A DNA stretch of 35,569 nucleotides from Bryobacterales bacterium. GTDB lineage: Bacteria > Acidobacteriota > Terriglobia > Bryobacterales > Bryobacteraceae. The notes beneath the pieces were generated by a model. That model saw nothing but the letters and a program-made list of their open reading frames with translations, made no database searches and was not told the origin of the DNA. The stretch lies in assembly GCA_003136215.1 (NCBI GenBank), contig PLDO01000596.1:8418-43986 (forward strand), in the 5' to 3' direction. Position 1 is the first letter of the stretch. Each line of letters starts with the position of its first letter. Shown in pieces: positions 23,622 through 31,151 of this stretch. The position numbers and the translations under genes were made by a program.

Positions 23622-25139
23622 GTGGCGCCTGAGACCTATCGTGTCGAGATCGCCGGCGTGAGCAAGTCGTTTCGGGCGGTCCAGGCATTGAAGGATGTGT
23701 CTCTCAATGTCCGGCCGGGAGAAATCCACGCCCTGGTGGGCGAGAACGGCGCCGGCAAGTCCACCTTGATGAACATCCTCTCGGGCGTTCTCCGCAAGGA
23801 TAGCGGCACCATCCGGATGGACGGCAGCGCCGTGGAGATCCCCGACCCGCGCGCGGGCCGCCAGCTCGGAATCGGCATCATTCACCAGGAACTGGCGCTG
23901 GTTCCCTCTCTCACCGTTGCCGAGAACATTTTCATCAGCCGTTTGTCGCGCCGCTTTGGCCTGGTGGACTGGCGCGGCCTGAACCGCCGCGCCGGAGAAC
24001 TGCTGGCACGAACCGGATTCCCCGAAATCGATCCGCGCGCCACGGTGGCGAGTCTTGGCGTGGCCTACCGTCAGATCGTCGAGATCGCGAAAGGGCTATC
24101 GGAGAATGTGAGGGTTCTGATACTGGACGAGCCGACTTCCGTACTGGCGCCCCAGGAAGTAGAGAGCCTCTTCGCGGCGCTCCGCATCCTGCGGGAACAG
24201 GGAGTCGGACTGGTATACATCAGCCATCGTCTGGACGAGATATTCCGTATTGCGGACCGCATCACGGTGCTCAAGGATGGCGCCGTGGTGCGCACCGTCC
24301 TGCCTTCGGAAATCACACCCGGCGATCTGATCGGCCTGATGATCGGGCGCACGCTGACCGCGATGTTCCCGAGCCGCGGCTCCCGTGCCGGCGTTGAGGT
24401 GCTCCGCGTCGACGCCTTGAGCCGCGGCGGAAAGGTCCGGGACGTTTCCTTTGTCGTGAGGGCGGGGGAAATCGTCGGGATCGCGGGATTGGTGGGCAGC
24501 GGCCGCACGGAGATCCTCCGGACCATTTTCGGCGCCGATCCGAAAGACAGCGGGACAATCTCGGTGGGTGGCCGCCGGTTGCGCATCCACTCGCCGCGGG
24601 ATGCGGTCCGCAACGGCATCGCGCTGGTGCCGGAGAGCAGGAAAGACCATGGCGTCATCCTCAGTATGTCGATCCGCAAGAATATCACCCTGCCCAGCGT
24701 CGGCCGGATGGCGGGCGCTCTCGGGATCATCCGGCAGCGCAAGGAAAGAAGCGTCGCGCAGACGCTGGCCGGCAGGTTGCGGATCAAGGCCCGGAACATC
24801 GACGCGGAGGTGGCCGACCTGAGCGGGGGCAATCAGCAGAAGGTGGTTTTGGCCAAGTGGCTCGGCACCGATTGCCGGGTTCTGCTGCTGGATGAACCTA
24901 CCCGCGGCGTGGATGTTGGGGCCAAGGCGGAACTCTACAGCCTCATCGCGGATCTGGCCGGCGCCGGCATGGCGATCGTCATGGTCTCCTCCGAGATGAT
25001 GGAGATGATCGGGCTGTGCGACCGGGTGGCCGTCGTCAGCCAGGGCAGGATTGCGGGCGTGCTGGAAGGCGCCGCGATTACCGAAGAAAACATCATGCGG
25101 CTGGCAGTCCGCAGGTCCGGATGTGGAGGAGGCGGGTGA
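23622..25139 (+). CDS. Sugar ABC importer ATPase with two cassettes (RbsA/MglA-like)
   Basis: A 505-aa CUT2-family ATPase. The first cassette has Walker A GENGAGKST at residues 40-48 and Walker B VLILDEPTSVL; its signature reads LGVAYRQIVEIAKGLS, with Gly-Val-Ala-Tyr where relatives have LSVAQRQ. The second cassette has the usual degenerate Walker A (GLVGSGRTE), a good signature LSGGNQQKVV and Walker B LLLDEPTRGVD. The GTG start at 23622 lies two bases after the binding-protein stop and has no clear ribosome-binding site, so translation is probably coupled. Its stop overlaps the permease start by one base. Confidence 0.9.
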   Translation: MAPETYRVEIAGVSKSFRAVQALKDVSLNVRPGEIHALVGENGAGKSTLMNILSGVLRKDSGTIRMDGSAVEIPDPRAGRQLGIGIIHQELALVPSLTVAENIFISRLSRRFGLVDWRGLNRRAGELLARTGFPEIDPRATVASLGVAYRQIVEIAKGLSENVRVLILDEPTSVLAPQEVESLFAALRILREQGVGLVYISHRLDEIFRIADRITVLKDGAVVRTVLPSEITPGDLIGLMIGRTLTAMFPSRGSRAGVEVLRVDALSRGGKVRDVSFVVRAGEIVGIAGLVGSGRTEILRTIFGADPKDSGTISVGGRRLRIHSPRDAVRNGIALVPESRKDHGVILSMSIRKNITLPSVGRMAGALGIIRQRKERSVAQTLAGRLRIKARNIDAEVADLSGGNQQKVVLAKWLGTDCRVLLLDEPTRGVDVGAKAELYSLIADLAGAGMAIVMVSSEMMEMIGLCDRVAVVSQGRIAGVLEGAAITEENIMRLAVRRSGCGGGG

Positions 25140-26092
25140 TGGAACGGCGGATACGTCGGGAGAGCCTCATTCACCTGGTGCTGGAGTACAACACGGTCCT
25201 CATATTCCTGGCAATGCTCGTGCTTGCGGCATCGCTGTCGGATGTTTTCTTCAGCCGGAACAACATCTTCAATCTCCTGCGGCAGGTCGCCGGGCTGGCG
25301 GGGATGGGCCTGGGCATGCTGCTGGTGATTCTGACGGCGGGCATCGATCTGTCCGTCGGTTCCGTGGCGGCGCTGGCAAGCGTCATGGTGGCTTATTTGC
25401 TTGGCGTAACAGGCCTCGGGTTCGCGCTGGTGCTGACCGTCGCCATCGGTTCGCTGTGCGGCGCCGTGTCCGGCTATCTGGTGGCGGCGAGAAATATGGC
25501 GCCGTTCGTCGCCACCCTTGCCATGATGACCATTGCCAGGGGCTTCGCCTTCATCGTCTCCAAAGGATCTCCGATTATCATCGCCGATCCGAGATTGAAC
25601 AGTTTCGGGTCCGCCTATTGGCTGGGGGTTCCGACGCCGGTCTTCGTCATGGTTGTCATTTTTGGATTGGTGGCGTTTCTCCTGCGATTCACGGTGTTTG
25701 GAAGAATCGTGACAGCCATCGGGAGCAACGAGGCCGCGGTCAGGCTGGCGGGGATTCGGACCGGTTGGTACAAGTTTGCCGTCTATTGCATTTCCGGCGC
25801 CTTCTGCGCCATCGCCGGGATCATCAGCACGAGCCGCACCGGCGTCGGATCGCCGATCGTCGGAACGGGCGCCGAGTTGGATGCCATCGCCGCCGTGGTG
25901 ATCGGCGGAGCGAGCCTCGCCGGCGGCAAAGGAACCGCCTTTCAGACTCTGTTGGGCGTGCTCATTCTCGGCATCATCGGCAACATCATGAACCTGATGA
26001 ACATCCCGGGCTATCCACAACAGGTCGTCAAGGGCCTGATCATCATTTGTGCCGTGCTGCTTCAGGGATGGCGGCGCAATTCGGAAGCTTGA
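25139..26092 (+). CDS. Sugar ABC importer permease (RbsC-like)
   Basis: A 317-aa permease with eight to ten membrane segments. The family hallmarks GIDLSVGSVAALASVM, AVRLAGI and VVIGGASLAGGKGTAFQTLLG are all present. The ATG at 25139 shares its first base with the ATPase stop (TGATG) and is preceded by GGAGGAGG six bases upstream, so it is chosen over upstream in-frame starts inside the ATPase gene. It completes the dehydrogenase, binding protein, ATPase, permease operon. No regulator or kinase gene is next to it. Confidence 0.92.
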   Translation: MERRIRRESLIHLVLEYNTVLIFLAMLVLAASLSDVFFSRNNIFNLLRQVAGLAGMGLGMLLVILTAGIDLSVGSVAALASVMVAYLLGVTGLGFALVLTVAIGSLCGAVSGYLVAARNMAPFVATLAMMTIARGFAFIVSKGSPIIIADPRLNSFGSAYWLGVPTPVFVMVVIFGLVAFLLRFTVFGRIVTAIGSNEAAVRLAGIRTGWYKFAVYCISGAFCAIAGIISTSRTGVGSPIVGTGAELDAIAAVVIGGASLAGGKGTAFQTLLGVLILGIIGNIMNLMNIPGYPQQVVKGLIIICAVLLQGWRRNSEA

Positions 26093-26123
26093 GGCAACGC
26101 TATCCCCGCCGCTAGTTCTGCGT

Positions 26124-26146
26124 GAAGCGCAACCGCGCGGCGCTTC
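26124..26146 (+). terminator. Possible terminator hairpin after the sugar importer operon
   Basis: GAAGCGC (26124-26130) pairs with GCGCTTC (26140-26146) across a nine-base loop, 32 bases after the permease stop. No T-run follows, so intrinsic termination is uncertain. Confidence 0.32.
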
Positions 26147-26295
26147 CGTTGGAGATCCTCGGCCAGCAGCAGGAGGATCGGACGACAATCCTGCTTTGGA
26201 GAGTTAGCTCAGCCGCGGCGCGTCACACCGCCTCCGGCAGCCCATTTCGATTATCCACGAACGCCGCTTCATCCTGATCCGGCACGTTCAGGTTC

Positions 26296-26573
26296 TAAGG
26301 GTGGCGGGGCGGCTGCGTGGATTCCGCGTAAGCCTGAATCACCTGGCTTACCGGCCGGTTTGCGTTACACGGCCGTGGTCCAGCCACATGGCGCGGTCAC
26401 AGTGGACCCCTAAGGACTGGATCGCGTGCGATGGGGACCAGCCAGAACAACACCGTATTGATGGATTCGACGATATAGCGCGTATCGCGAACGTACACAT
26501 TTAGCGTGGAGGTAACGAGGGCCAATCCACACACAAAAACGATTTCGAGCAGCCAGAGCAGCGGCAGCCAGAG
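26296..26573 (-). pseudogene. Fossil exporter: internal piece of a wzm-like permease fused by deletion to the tail of a wzt-like ATPase
   Basis: Read on the minus strand, 26573-26430 encodes a permease segment ending [24 protein letters not shown]; over 47 residues it has 29 identities with the intact permease at 357-1190. About 30 bases later, 26398 onward reads DRAMWLDHGRVTQTG and, after a one-base frame change, VIQAYAESTQPPRHP and a stop, matching the ATPase tail ERALWLDHGEL and its C-terminal helix. So the permease C-terminus and nearly the whole ATPase were deleted. Both halves resemble the first exporter pair, not the second. No start or intact frame remains. Confidence 0.82.
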
Positions 26574-26895
26574 CCCCTGAACCCGCTCATTTTATATACC
26601 GCGTTCGCTGTGTACGCCCGACGGTCAGCTTCCCACCAGCCGACTTCCGGCCCGTGTGGCCCCCCTTTCCGATATGGCGGTTTCCTGCCGGAACGCGTGG
26701 TCAAGACAGGCCTCCATGTTCAGTCGCGGCGCGTTCGCGATCAGAACTTGCCCTGCTCGCCGGAAGCCAGAGGCGGGGCAGTTTTCAATAACCCCGCGCC
26801 ACTTCCGGCCGGATTATGTGGCATTGTTCGACATTTCTTGCCATTATTTCATGGGTTGTTATTTTTAATCGAGGTTGCCGCGCGCGTCCTAGTAC
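26574..26895. other. Gene-free stretch upstream of the second PEP-CTERM gene
   Basis: No gene is recognised here. The exporter fossil ends abruptly at about 26573, so another breakpoint lies there. A short + strand frame (around 26656-26868) has no recognisable motif. The last 60 bases become A/T-rich toward the PEP-CTERM promoter. Confidence 0.3.
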
Positions 26896-26896
26896 C

Positions 26897-26926
26897 TTGA
26901 CCGTACTCCATTCATTCCAGTTAACT
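26897..26926 (+). promoter_or_regulatory. Candidate promoter of the second PEP-CTERM gene
   Basis: TTGACC at 26897-26902 and TTAACT at 26921-26926 with an 18-base spacer. The -35 sits in CTTGACCGTAC, an 11-base match to the repeat upstream of the first PEP-CTERM gene. The leader to the GTG start is about 50 bases. Confidence 0.5.
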
Positions 26927-26982
26927 TGCTCTTTGTTTTGGAATTGTGGGATCATTCGTCCAGGTTTGAGGAGAAGACGCAC

Positions 26983-27627
26983 GTGACGAATCGACATTTG
27001 CTTTCGCGGTTGCTCGTTCTTGGCTGTTTGATGGCGTTCCTCGGGTTCGCCGGTACGATCACGAATCCTAGCTTTGAAAGTGGGGACACGTCGGCGGTCG
27101 TCTCGTTCAATGGTCTCGGATATGGTGGACAGTCCGCCGCAACTGCTTGGAATATATGGAACAACACGGCAGGCCTAACCACAACGGAACTCTGCACCGC
27201 CGCAGCTTGCCCCTCTGGCGCCAGTTCTGTGCCGGCGCCCGTTGACGATACTTATGATATCCACATAACGTCTAACGGAACGGGAAATGGAATTTATCAG
27301 ATCCTCCCGGAATCCTACGCGACAACAGCCGGAGTATATTTGAATATCGTGACTGGGTCCGTGCAGGTCGCTGTCATTGGTCCTGACGCGTTTTTCTCTG
27401 AAACCTTCACGTCCAGTGGCTTGGCGACCCTGAGCTTCTCCAGTTCACGCATTGACGAGATTGTTGTGTATGGCCTTGGTAACACTGATGGTATTTCAGA
27501 CTTCTACGCCGACGCAACGACGCTTACTTCGGATTCCAGTGCGCCAGAACCTACAACGCTTCTCCTCGGTTTGGGAGGCCTCCTTACTGTGATTAGCGCT
27601 GCAAGACGCCGCCGTTCGCAATCGTAA
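26983..27627 (+). CDS. PEP-CTERM exported protein
   Basis: A 214-aa secreted protein. The GTG at 26983 is chosen as start because GAGGAG (26968-26973) lies nine bases upstream and the product then opens with a signal peptide (LLSRLLVLGCLMAFLGFAG). The mature part begins TITNPSFESGD, the same Asn-x-Ser-Phe-Glu opening as the other PEP-CTERM protein here, and the end is SAPEPTTLLLGLGGLLTVIS followed by AARRRR, a PEP-CTERM sorting tail. It has a Cys pair (LCTAAAC). It probably ends up at or outside the outer membrane; function is unknown. Confidence 0.86.
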   Translation: MTNRHLLSRLLVLGCLMAFLGFAGTITNPSFESGDTSAVVSFNGLGYGGQSAATAWNIWNNTAGLTTTELCTAAACPSGASSVPAPVDDTYDIHITSNGTGNGIYQILPESYATTAGVYLNIVTGSVQVAVIGPDAFFSETFTSSGLATLSFSSSRIDEIVVYGLGNTDGISDFYADATTLTSDSSAPEPTTLLLGLGGLLTVISAARRRRSQS

Positions 27628-27695
27628 ACCGAGCAGGACAGACCGTGATCTTTTTGCCCCCCGTTTTCGCCTCGTCCTAAGAATAACCGAGCAAG

Positions 27696-27715
27696 TTGAT
27701 ACATTAAAGTATCAA
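27696..27715 (+). terminator. Perfect 7-base inverted repeat in an A/T-rich island
   Basis: TTGATAC (27696-27702) and GTATCAA (27709-27715) flank a 6-base loop, about 70 bases after the second PEP-CTERM stop. With little G/C in the stem it is a weak terminator, or it could be a binding site. The surrounding 27640-27790 is much richer in A/T than the rest of the window. Confidence 0.35.
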
Positions 27716-27959
27716 TTGGTTAGTATTATTTTCATAGAAAAGTGCTCAAACTCCTAATAGTTTTAAAGTTCTTTTTATGTTCCCTCTTAGCAATCGATTG
27801 GCGTCGGCTCGGATGAGAGTGTGGCCCTCTGCCGTGGTTGCTTGCCGTACAAGGGCCTTGTTCGGTGGACAATACGGGAAGCGCGCCTTCAGCGTTATTT
27901 CCGCAAGCAGGGAATTGCCGGAAGGCACCAAGCGTGGGGAGCACTCCCACGCTTCGACC
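27716..27959. other. Gene-free stretch beyond the lasso operon
   Basis: This stretch lies between two convergent transcription units. A minus-strand frame runs on past the stop region of the YdcF-like gene to 27746 (…RADANRLLRGNIKRTLKLLG), but it begins as an overlapping frame inside that gene, so I do not call it as a gene. No strong terminator for the lasso operon is seen. Confidence 0.3.
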
Positions 27960-28715
27960 TCAAAGCCCCTTGTTTCCAGCGCGACCACCTCTCGCCCTCC
28001 GCTGCCTGCCTCCCCCATGTGAAGACCATGGGAGTGGTCCCGCAAACAACTCCGGACCCTGGTGTCCCAGCAGAGCGACGAGTTCCGGACAGCTCTCGCG
28101 GTACCCATGATGCCGGCGGAAGACATTGCGGGCTTCACGCTTTCTTGCCGGCTCCGATGTCGCGCCATAGGGATCCCGCTCGAAGAGAGCGGCGCGCGCT
28201 TTCTCAAACGGCAGGTTCTCGTCCAGCGTCGGCGGGTTGTTTACGCCTTCATAGCGGAAGCGTGCCGCGGGAAACCGCAGGGCGCGCCGGTGAAGATCGA
28301 AGCGCGGGCCTTTGAATTCCCAGCCCACCACGACGATACGAGCGGGGTAGCCGCCGGTCACCTCTCGAAAGCGGCAGATACCGTAGAGCAAATTCTGCAA
28401 CGAATCGAGCGAGAACTCTTCCGTGGTGGCACGTCCGCGCACCTCCGGATGACCGAACCAGTCGAAGTGGTCGGCGGCCAGCCAATAGCCCTGGCCTTCG
28501 CTGCGCGGACCCGCCGCGGCATCCGTTTGGCCGCCTCCAAAGATGAGCAGGCTATCGGCGTCTTGGGCGGCAATGGCCACGCCGCGCTTCACGTGGTCGC
28601 GGTAGAGTGAGCCTTCTCCCGCTTGAAAGGGCTTCAGGAACCATCCGTCGTCGCGCTCCAGCCGGTCAAAGCGGTAGGGAATCGCGTGGCCTGCCACCAG
28701 CACCAGATTCTTCAT
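27960..28715 (-). CDS. YdcF/DUF218-like protein, last gene of the lasso operon
   Basis: A 251-aa protein of the DUF218 superfamily in the version also found in fungi. It opens MKNLVLVAGHAIPYRF, has SLLIFGGGQTD and RATTEEFSLDSLQNLLYGICRF, IVVVGWEFKGPRF, and ends near GHQGPELFAGPLPW. The family has a Rossmann-like fold; proposed roles include binding a nucleotide or acting in envelope processes, but no reaction is established. The ATG at 28713-28715 lies 25 bases after the stop of the small PqqD-like gene and has no strong ribosome-binding site. Its place at the end of the operon may be incidental or may indicate a maturation or resistance role. Confidence 0.75.
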   Translation of the reverse strand: MKNLVLVAGHAIPYRFDRLERDDGWFLKPFQAGEGSLYRDHVKRGVAIAAQDADSLLIFGGGQTDAAAGPRSEGQGYWLAADHFDWFGHPEVRGRATTEEFSLDSLQNLLYGICRFREVTGGYPARIVVVGWEFKGPRFDLHRRALRFPAARFRYEGVNNPPTLDENLPFEKARAALFERDPYGATSEPARKREARNVFRRHHGYRESCPELVALLGHQGPELFAGPLPWSSHGGGRQRRARGGRAGNKGL

Positions 28716-28740
28716 GACGTGAGGAGTCGGCACACGCACC

Positions 28741-29025
28741 TTAGCGACCGGTTTCGATGAGCCCCTTAGCTCCGAGGCGAGCCAGGAACTCAAGCAGATC
28801 GTACTCCAGTTGTTTTGCCTCGACGTCATACTCAGGGGTGAGTGTATCCACGACCTGGCGGACAGTGTTGCCCTGCGACAACAATTCCCACATCCGGGCA
28901 CCGACCGGATCGAGACCGTAATAGGCACCCGTCTCCATATTCAGGAGCACAATTTCGTTGGCGACCTGCCGCGAAACCACCGGGTCGGATGCGGTAACTG
29001 TGCTATCCAGCGTAAACTCCAACAT
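28741..29025 (-). CDS. PqqD-like small protein (second RRE-type protein of the lasso operon)
   Basis: A 94-aa winged-helix protein of the PqqD family, which binds leader peptides of RiPPs as an RRE. The telling pieces are VSRQVANEIVLLNMETGAYY and GLDPVGARMWELLSQG, followed by a helix that ends in LEFLARLGAKGLIE. The ATG at 29023-29025 is chosen: it lies five bases after the kinase stop and follows AAGGGTG. It pairs with the HPr-kinase-like gene, as is common for HPrK-related kinase A plus PqqD gene pairs, so it may present the peptide to that kinase; the operon already has a separate B1 at 33581-33910. Confidence 0.85.
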   Translation of the reverse strand: MLEFTLDSTVTASDPVVSRQVANEIVLLNMETGAYYGLDPVGARMWELLSQGNTVRQVVDTLTPEYDVEAKQLEYDLLEFLARLGAKGLIETGR

Positions 29026-29030
29026 CCGGT

Positions 29031-29978
29031 TCACCCTTTCTCCCGCAAATGACGGAACAACTTTTCGCAAACGGCCGGCAGCGCGGAGAAGTCCCGGGGG
29101 AATGAAAGCTTGTATACCAGTTTCGAACGGGCCGCGCGTGCGACGCGTCCGAACAGTTCCGCTGTGCGAGGTGCGTCCATGGGATCCAGCACGAAAGCAG
29201 ATTTCATCAGCTCCTCGAAAGCTCCCGATTCAGGCAACGATTCGATATGAACCGCGCCCGCCGCGCCACCGTCGGGTTCGGCTAGAGCAAAAACCCGCCT
29301 GAGGGGGGCTGCCGCGGAGCAAAAGGACAGATCCCTGGCATCGCCCATCCGCACCTTTTCCGTGTAATGCGCCACCTTAGACAGTCGAGGCCGATCGCCA
29401 CCGAGTGCGCTCACGGTATCAGGCCATAAGCGGACACCCGGATAAGCAGGGACAGCCACAAGTGAAGGGCCGGCGTCGTCCACAATGAGGTAGTCGTCGG
29501 TGACGAGGGGCAGGCCCTCCCGGGCAAGCGCCAGGGCGAGAGTTGACTTCCCTTCGCCGGAAGTGCCGAGAAACGCGATGGCTCCCCACGGACTGAGAAC
29601 CGCGCTGGCGTGCAGCACCAGTTTTCCCCAAACGCTCTGGGCAAGCGGAAGAACCTGATCGAGCAGAAGGTGGCGGACCGTTGCGCGCGCGATCCCGGGA
29701 CGAGGGCGGCATCCGATGCGCTCCGCAGTTCGAGATACCACGAAGTCCGCCATCCCGGTAAAGCGGACCAGGTAATCGGGACCGTGCCGGAAGAATTCCG
29801 CCCAGACGTGGCCATCGTCGTCCAGCCATTTGTGAAAAGGCTCGACTCGAGGGCGGTGAGCGCGATAGAGTCCAAACTCCAGCCGCACCGGGGTCCCGCC
29901 GTTCTCGCGAACTACACGAGGGAGTTCCGGAAGAGGCGTTGTGGTCGAGAGTGTGAGATCGCAGAGTTGATAAAGCAA
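29031..29978 (-). CDS. HPr kinase-like protein (lasso-associated HPrK-related kinase)
   Basis: A 315-aa protein with LHASAV at 122-127, a P-loop GTSGEGKST at 138-146 and TDDYLIVD at 160-167, the order seen in the HprK C-terminal kinase domain. The HprK N-terminal domain and the phosphorylase loop are not seen. Relatives in lasso clusters (for example the paeninodin kinase) phosphorylate the lasso peptide. Here the predicted core has only Ser2 and Thr14 as hydroxyl residues. The start is a TTG at 29978, six bases after the methyltransferase stop, without a convincing ribosome-binding site. Peptide phosphorylation is inference from family and context. Confidence 0.82.
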   Translation of the reverse strand: MLYQLCDLTLSTTTPLPELPRVVRENGGTPVRLEFGLYRAHRPRVEPFHKWLDDDGHVWAEFFRHGPDYLVRFTGMADFVVSRTAERIGCRPRPGIARATVRHLLLDQVLPLAQSVWGKLVLHASAVLSPWGAIAFLGTSGEGKSTLALALAREGLPLVTDDYLIVDDAGPSLVAVPAYPGVRLWPDTVSALGGDRPRLSKVAHYTEKVRMGDARDLSFCSAAAPLRRVFALAEPDGGAAGAVHIESLPESGAFEELMKSAFVLDPMDAPRTAELFGRVARAARSKLVYKLSFPRDFSALPAVCEKLFRHLREKG

Positions 29979-29984
29979 CGGAGC

Positions 29985-31106
29985 CTACTCGGAGTAACGG
30001 GTGACCACCTCGGCTACAAACAGGGCGGCCTCCTGCTCGGAATGAAACAAATCGCGGTGGCGGCGCCAGACTTCCGCCTCTATTTCAGACAACGGCCTGT
30101 GGCCGTCGCACAGTTGGAGGACCGTGGCACGGCCCTGTCCCCGCGCTGTGAGGCGCGGAGCAAAGTCGGGTTGGGTTCGCCTGAGTTCCTCCTCACACAC
30201 CAGTAGGCCCTTCCAGGTGGAGTGAGAAAAGGTCCGGTCGCGAACCTGCACCCGCCAACTGATAATCGTATCCTGGGGAATGACCTGAATCCGGATGCGT
30301 ACGACTTCGCCTTTGGCGACAGGGACGGCCTCGCCGATCGGGAAAAAGACGTTCCGCCGATTGATGCGCTGTTCCGCCAGCGGCGAGTTGGTCATGGTCA
30401 CACCTGGCGAGAGGCGCGCCAGGAACCAACCGCCCACGCCATGGAGTACTCCATCGCGAGAGATGGTGATCGCAACTTCCGCTCCAAAAGGCTCCGCCGC
30501 CACAGTCTGAAGCGAATGAGAGACGAGCGTGGCTGGATCACCCAGCAACTGCCCCGGCTCGAACGCGAAAGGATAACCCGTATTCGCCGCGATCGTATAC
30601 GCCGGACGATAGTCCAAACCGGCGACGGGTGCTTTCCAGAACTCGACCTGTTCGAACCCCGAAGGATGCTCGACGGGCGCGATACACATCTCCACGCTGG
30701 AGGGAATCAGCGCGCCCCCGGGCTTTAGCAGCCGGTTTCTGGCGTCCGAGAAATAATCCAGCAGGCCGGCCTCAAAGCCGAACCGCCCGATCTGGTCGGA
30801 GACAATCAGGTCGAACTTCTCCGGGAGGTTGACGTGGGTGGATAGCCCGTGAACGAAGACCATGCGGTCATCGAGTGCATTCGCGCGGGAAAGCTGCCGG
30901 GCGAGTTCCACCATCCCGGTAGACTCCACCGAGTAAACCCGCCGCGCGCCTGCCTGGCAAGCCAGGTAGCCGAGTATCCCCGTTCCGGATCCCAAGTCGA
31001 GCACAACGCTTCCCGGCTGCACTATTTCACGAAGAGCGGCGCGAAAAGCGGCAAGGCGAGGCGCGTCGGCAAGGTACTGCCGGTGTTCATCGAGGATCAA
31101 AGACAA
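29985..31106 (-). CDS. PRMT-like SAM methyltransferase with a C-terminal PqqD-like domain
   Basis: A 373-aa protein. Residues 1-290 resemble protein arginine methyltransferases: VLDLGSGTGILGYLACQAG (motif I), VYSVE (acidic end of strand 2), DLIVSDQIGRFGFE (double-E loop region) and a beta-barrel part. The last 75 residues (GQGRATVLQLCDGHRPLSEI through EAALFVAEVVTRY) look like a PqqD-type winged helix, so the enzyme may carry its own leader-binding module. The start is a TTG at 31104-31106 preceded by AAAGGCGG. It follows the lasso precursor gene by 45 bases. No Arg or Lys exists in the predicted core, so Arg methylation of the product is unlikely. Confidence 0.82.
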   Translation of the reverse strand: MSLILDEHRQYLADAPRLAAFRAALREIVQPGSVVLDLGSGTGILGYLACQAGARRVYSVESTGMVELARQLSRANALDDRMVFVHGLSTHVNLPEKFDLIVSDQIGRFGFEAGLLDYFSDARNRLLKPGGALIPSSVEMCIAPVEHPSGFEQVEFWKAPVAGLDYRPAYTIAANTGYPFAFEPGQLLGDPATLVSHSLQTVAAEPFGAEVAITISRDGVLHGVGGWFLARLSPGVTMTNSPLAEQRINRRNVFFPIGEAVPVAKGEVVRIRIQVIPQDTIISWRVQVRDRTFSHSTWKGLLVCEEELRRTQPDFAPRLTARGQGRATVLQLCDGHRPLSEIEAEVWRRHRDLFHSEQEAALFVAEVVTRYSE

Positions 31107-31151
31107 GTGCGCCGCCTTTAAGAGATTGGTCCGAGAGGGTGTAAAACGGTA

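Noticed and set aside
22546-23688. A 380-codon open frame on the minus strand opposite the sugar-binding protein
   Set aside because: It is a high-G+C shadow of an obvious gene. Its translation is His/Arg/Gly-rich with no known motif, and the + strand reading has a full lipoprotein and binding fold.
24935-26188. A 417-codon open frame on the minus strand opposite the ATPase and permease genes
   Set aside because: The translation is rich in His, Gln, Arg and Asp without domain features, while the + strand encodes clear RbsA/RbsC-type proteins.
27746-28207. A 153-codon minus-strand frame running past the end of the YdcF-like gene
   Set aside because: It starts inside that gene in another frame, its first half is a shadow, and the remaining part has no recognisable family or ribosome-binding site.
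31107-31151. A transcription terminator between the lasso precursor and the methyltransferase gene
   Set aside because: Precursor genes are sometimes followed by a partial terminator, but no stable hairpin could be drawn in these 45 bases.
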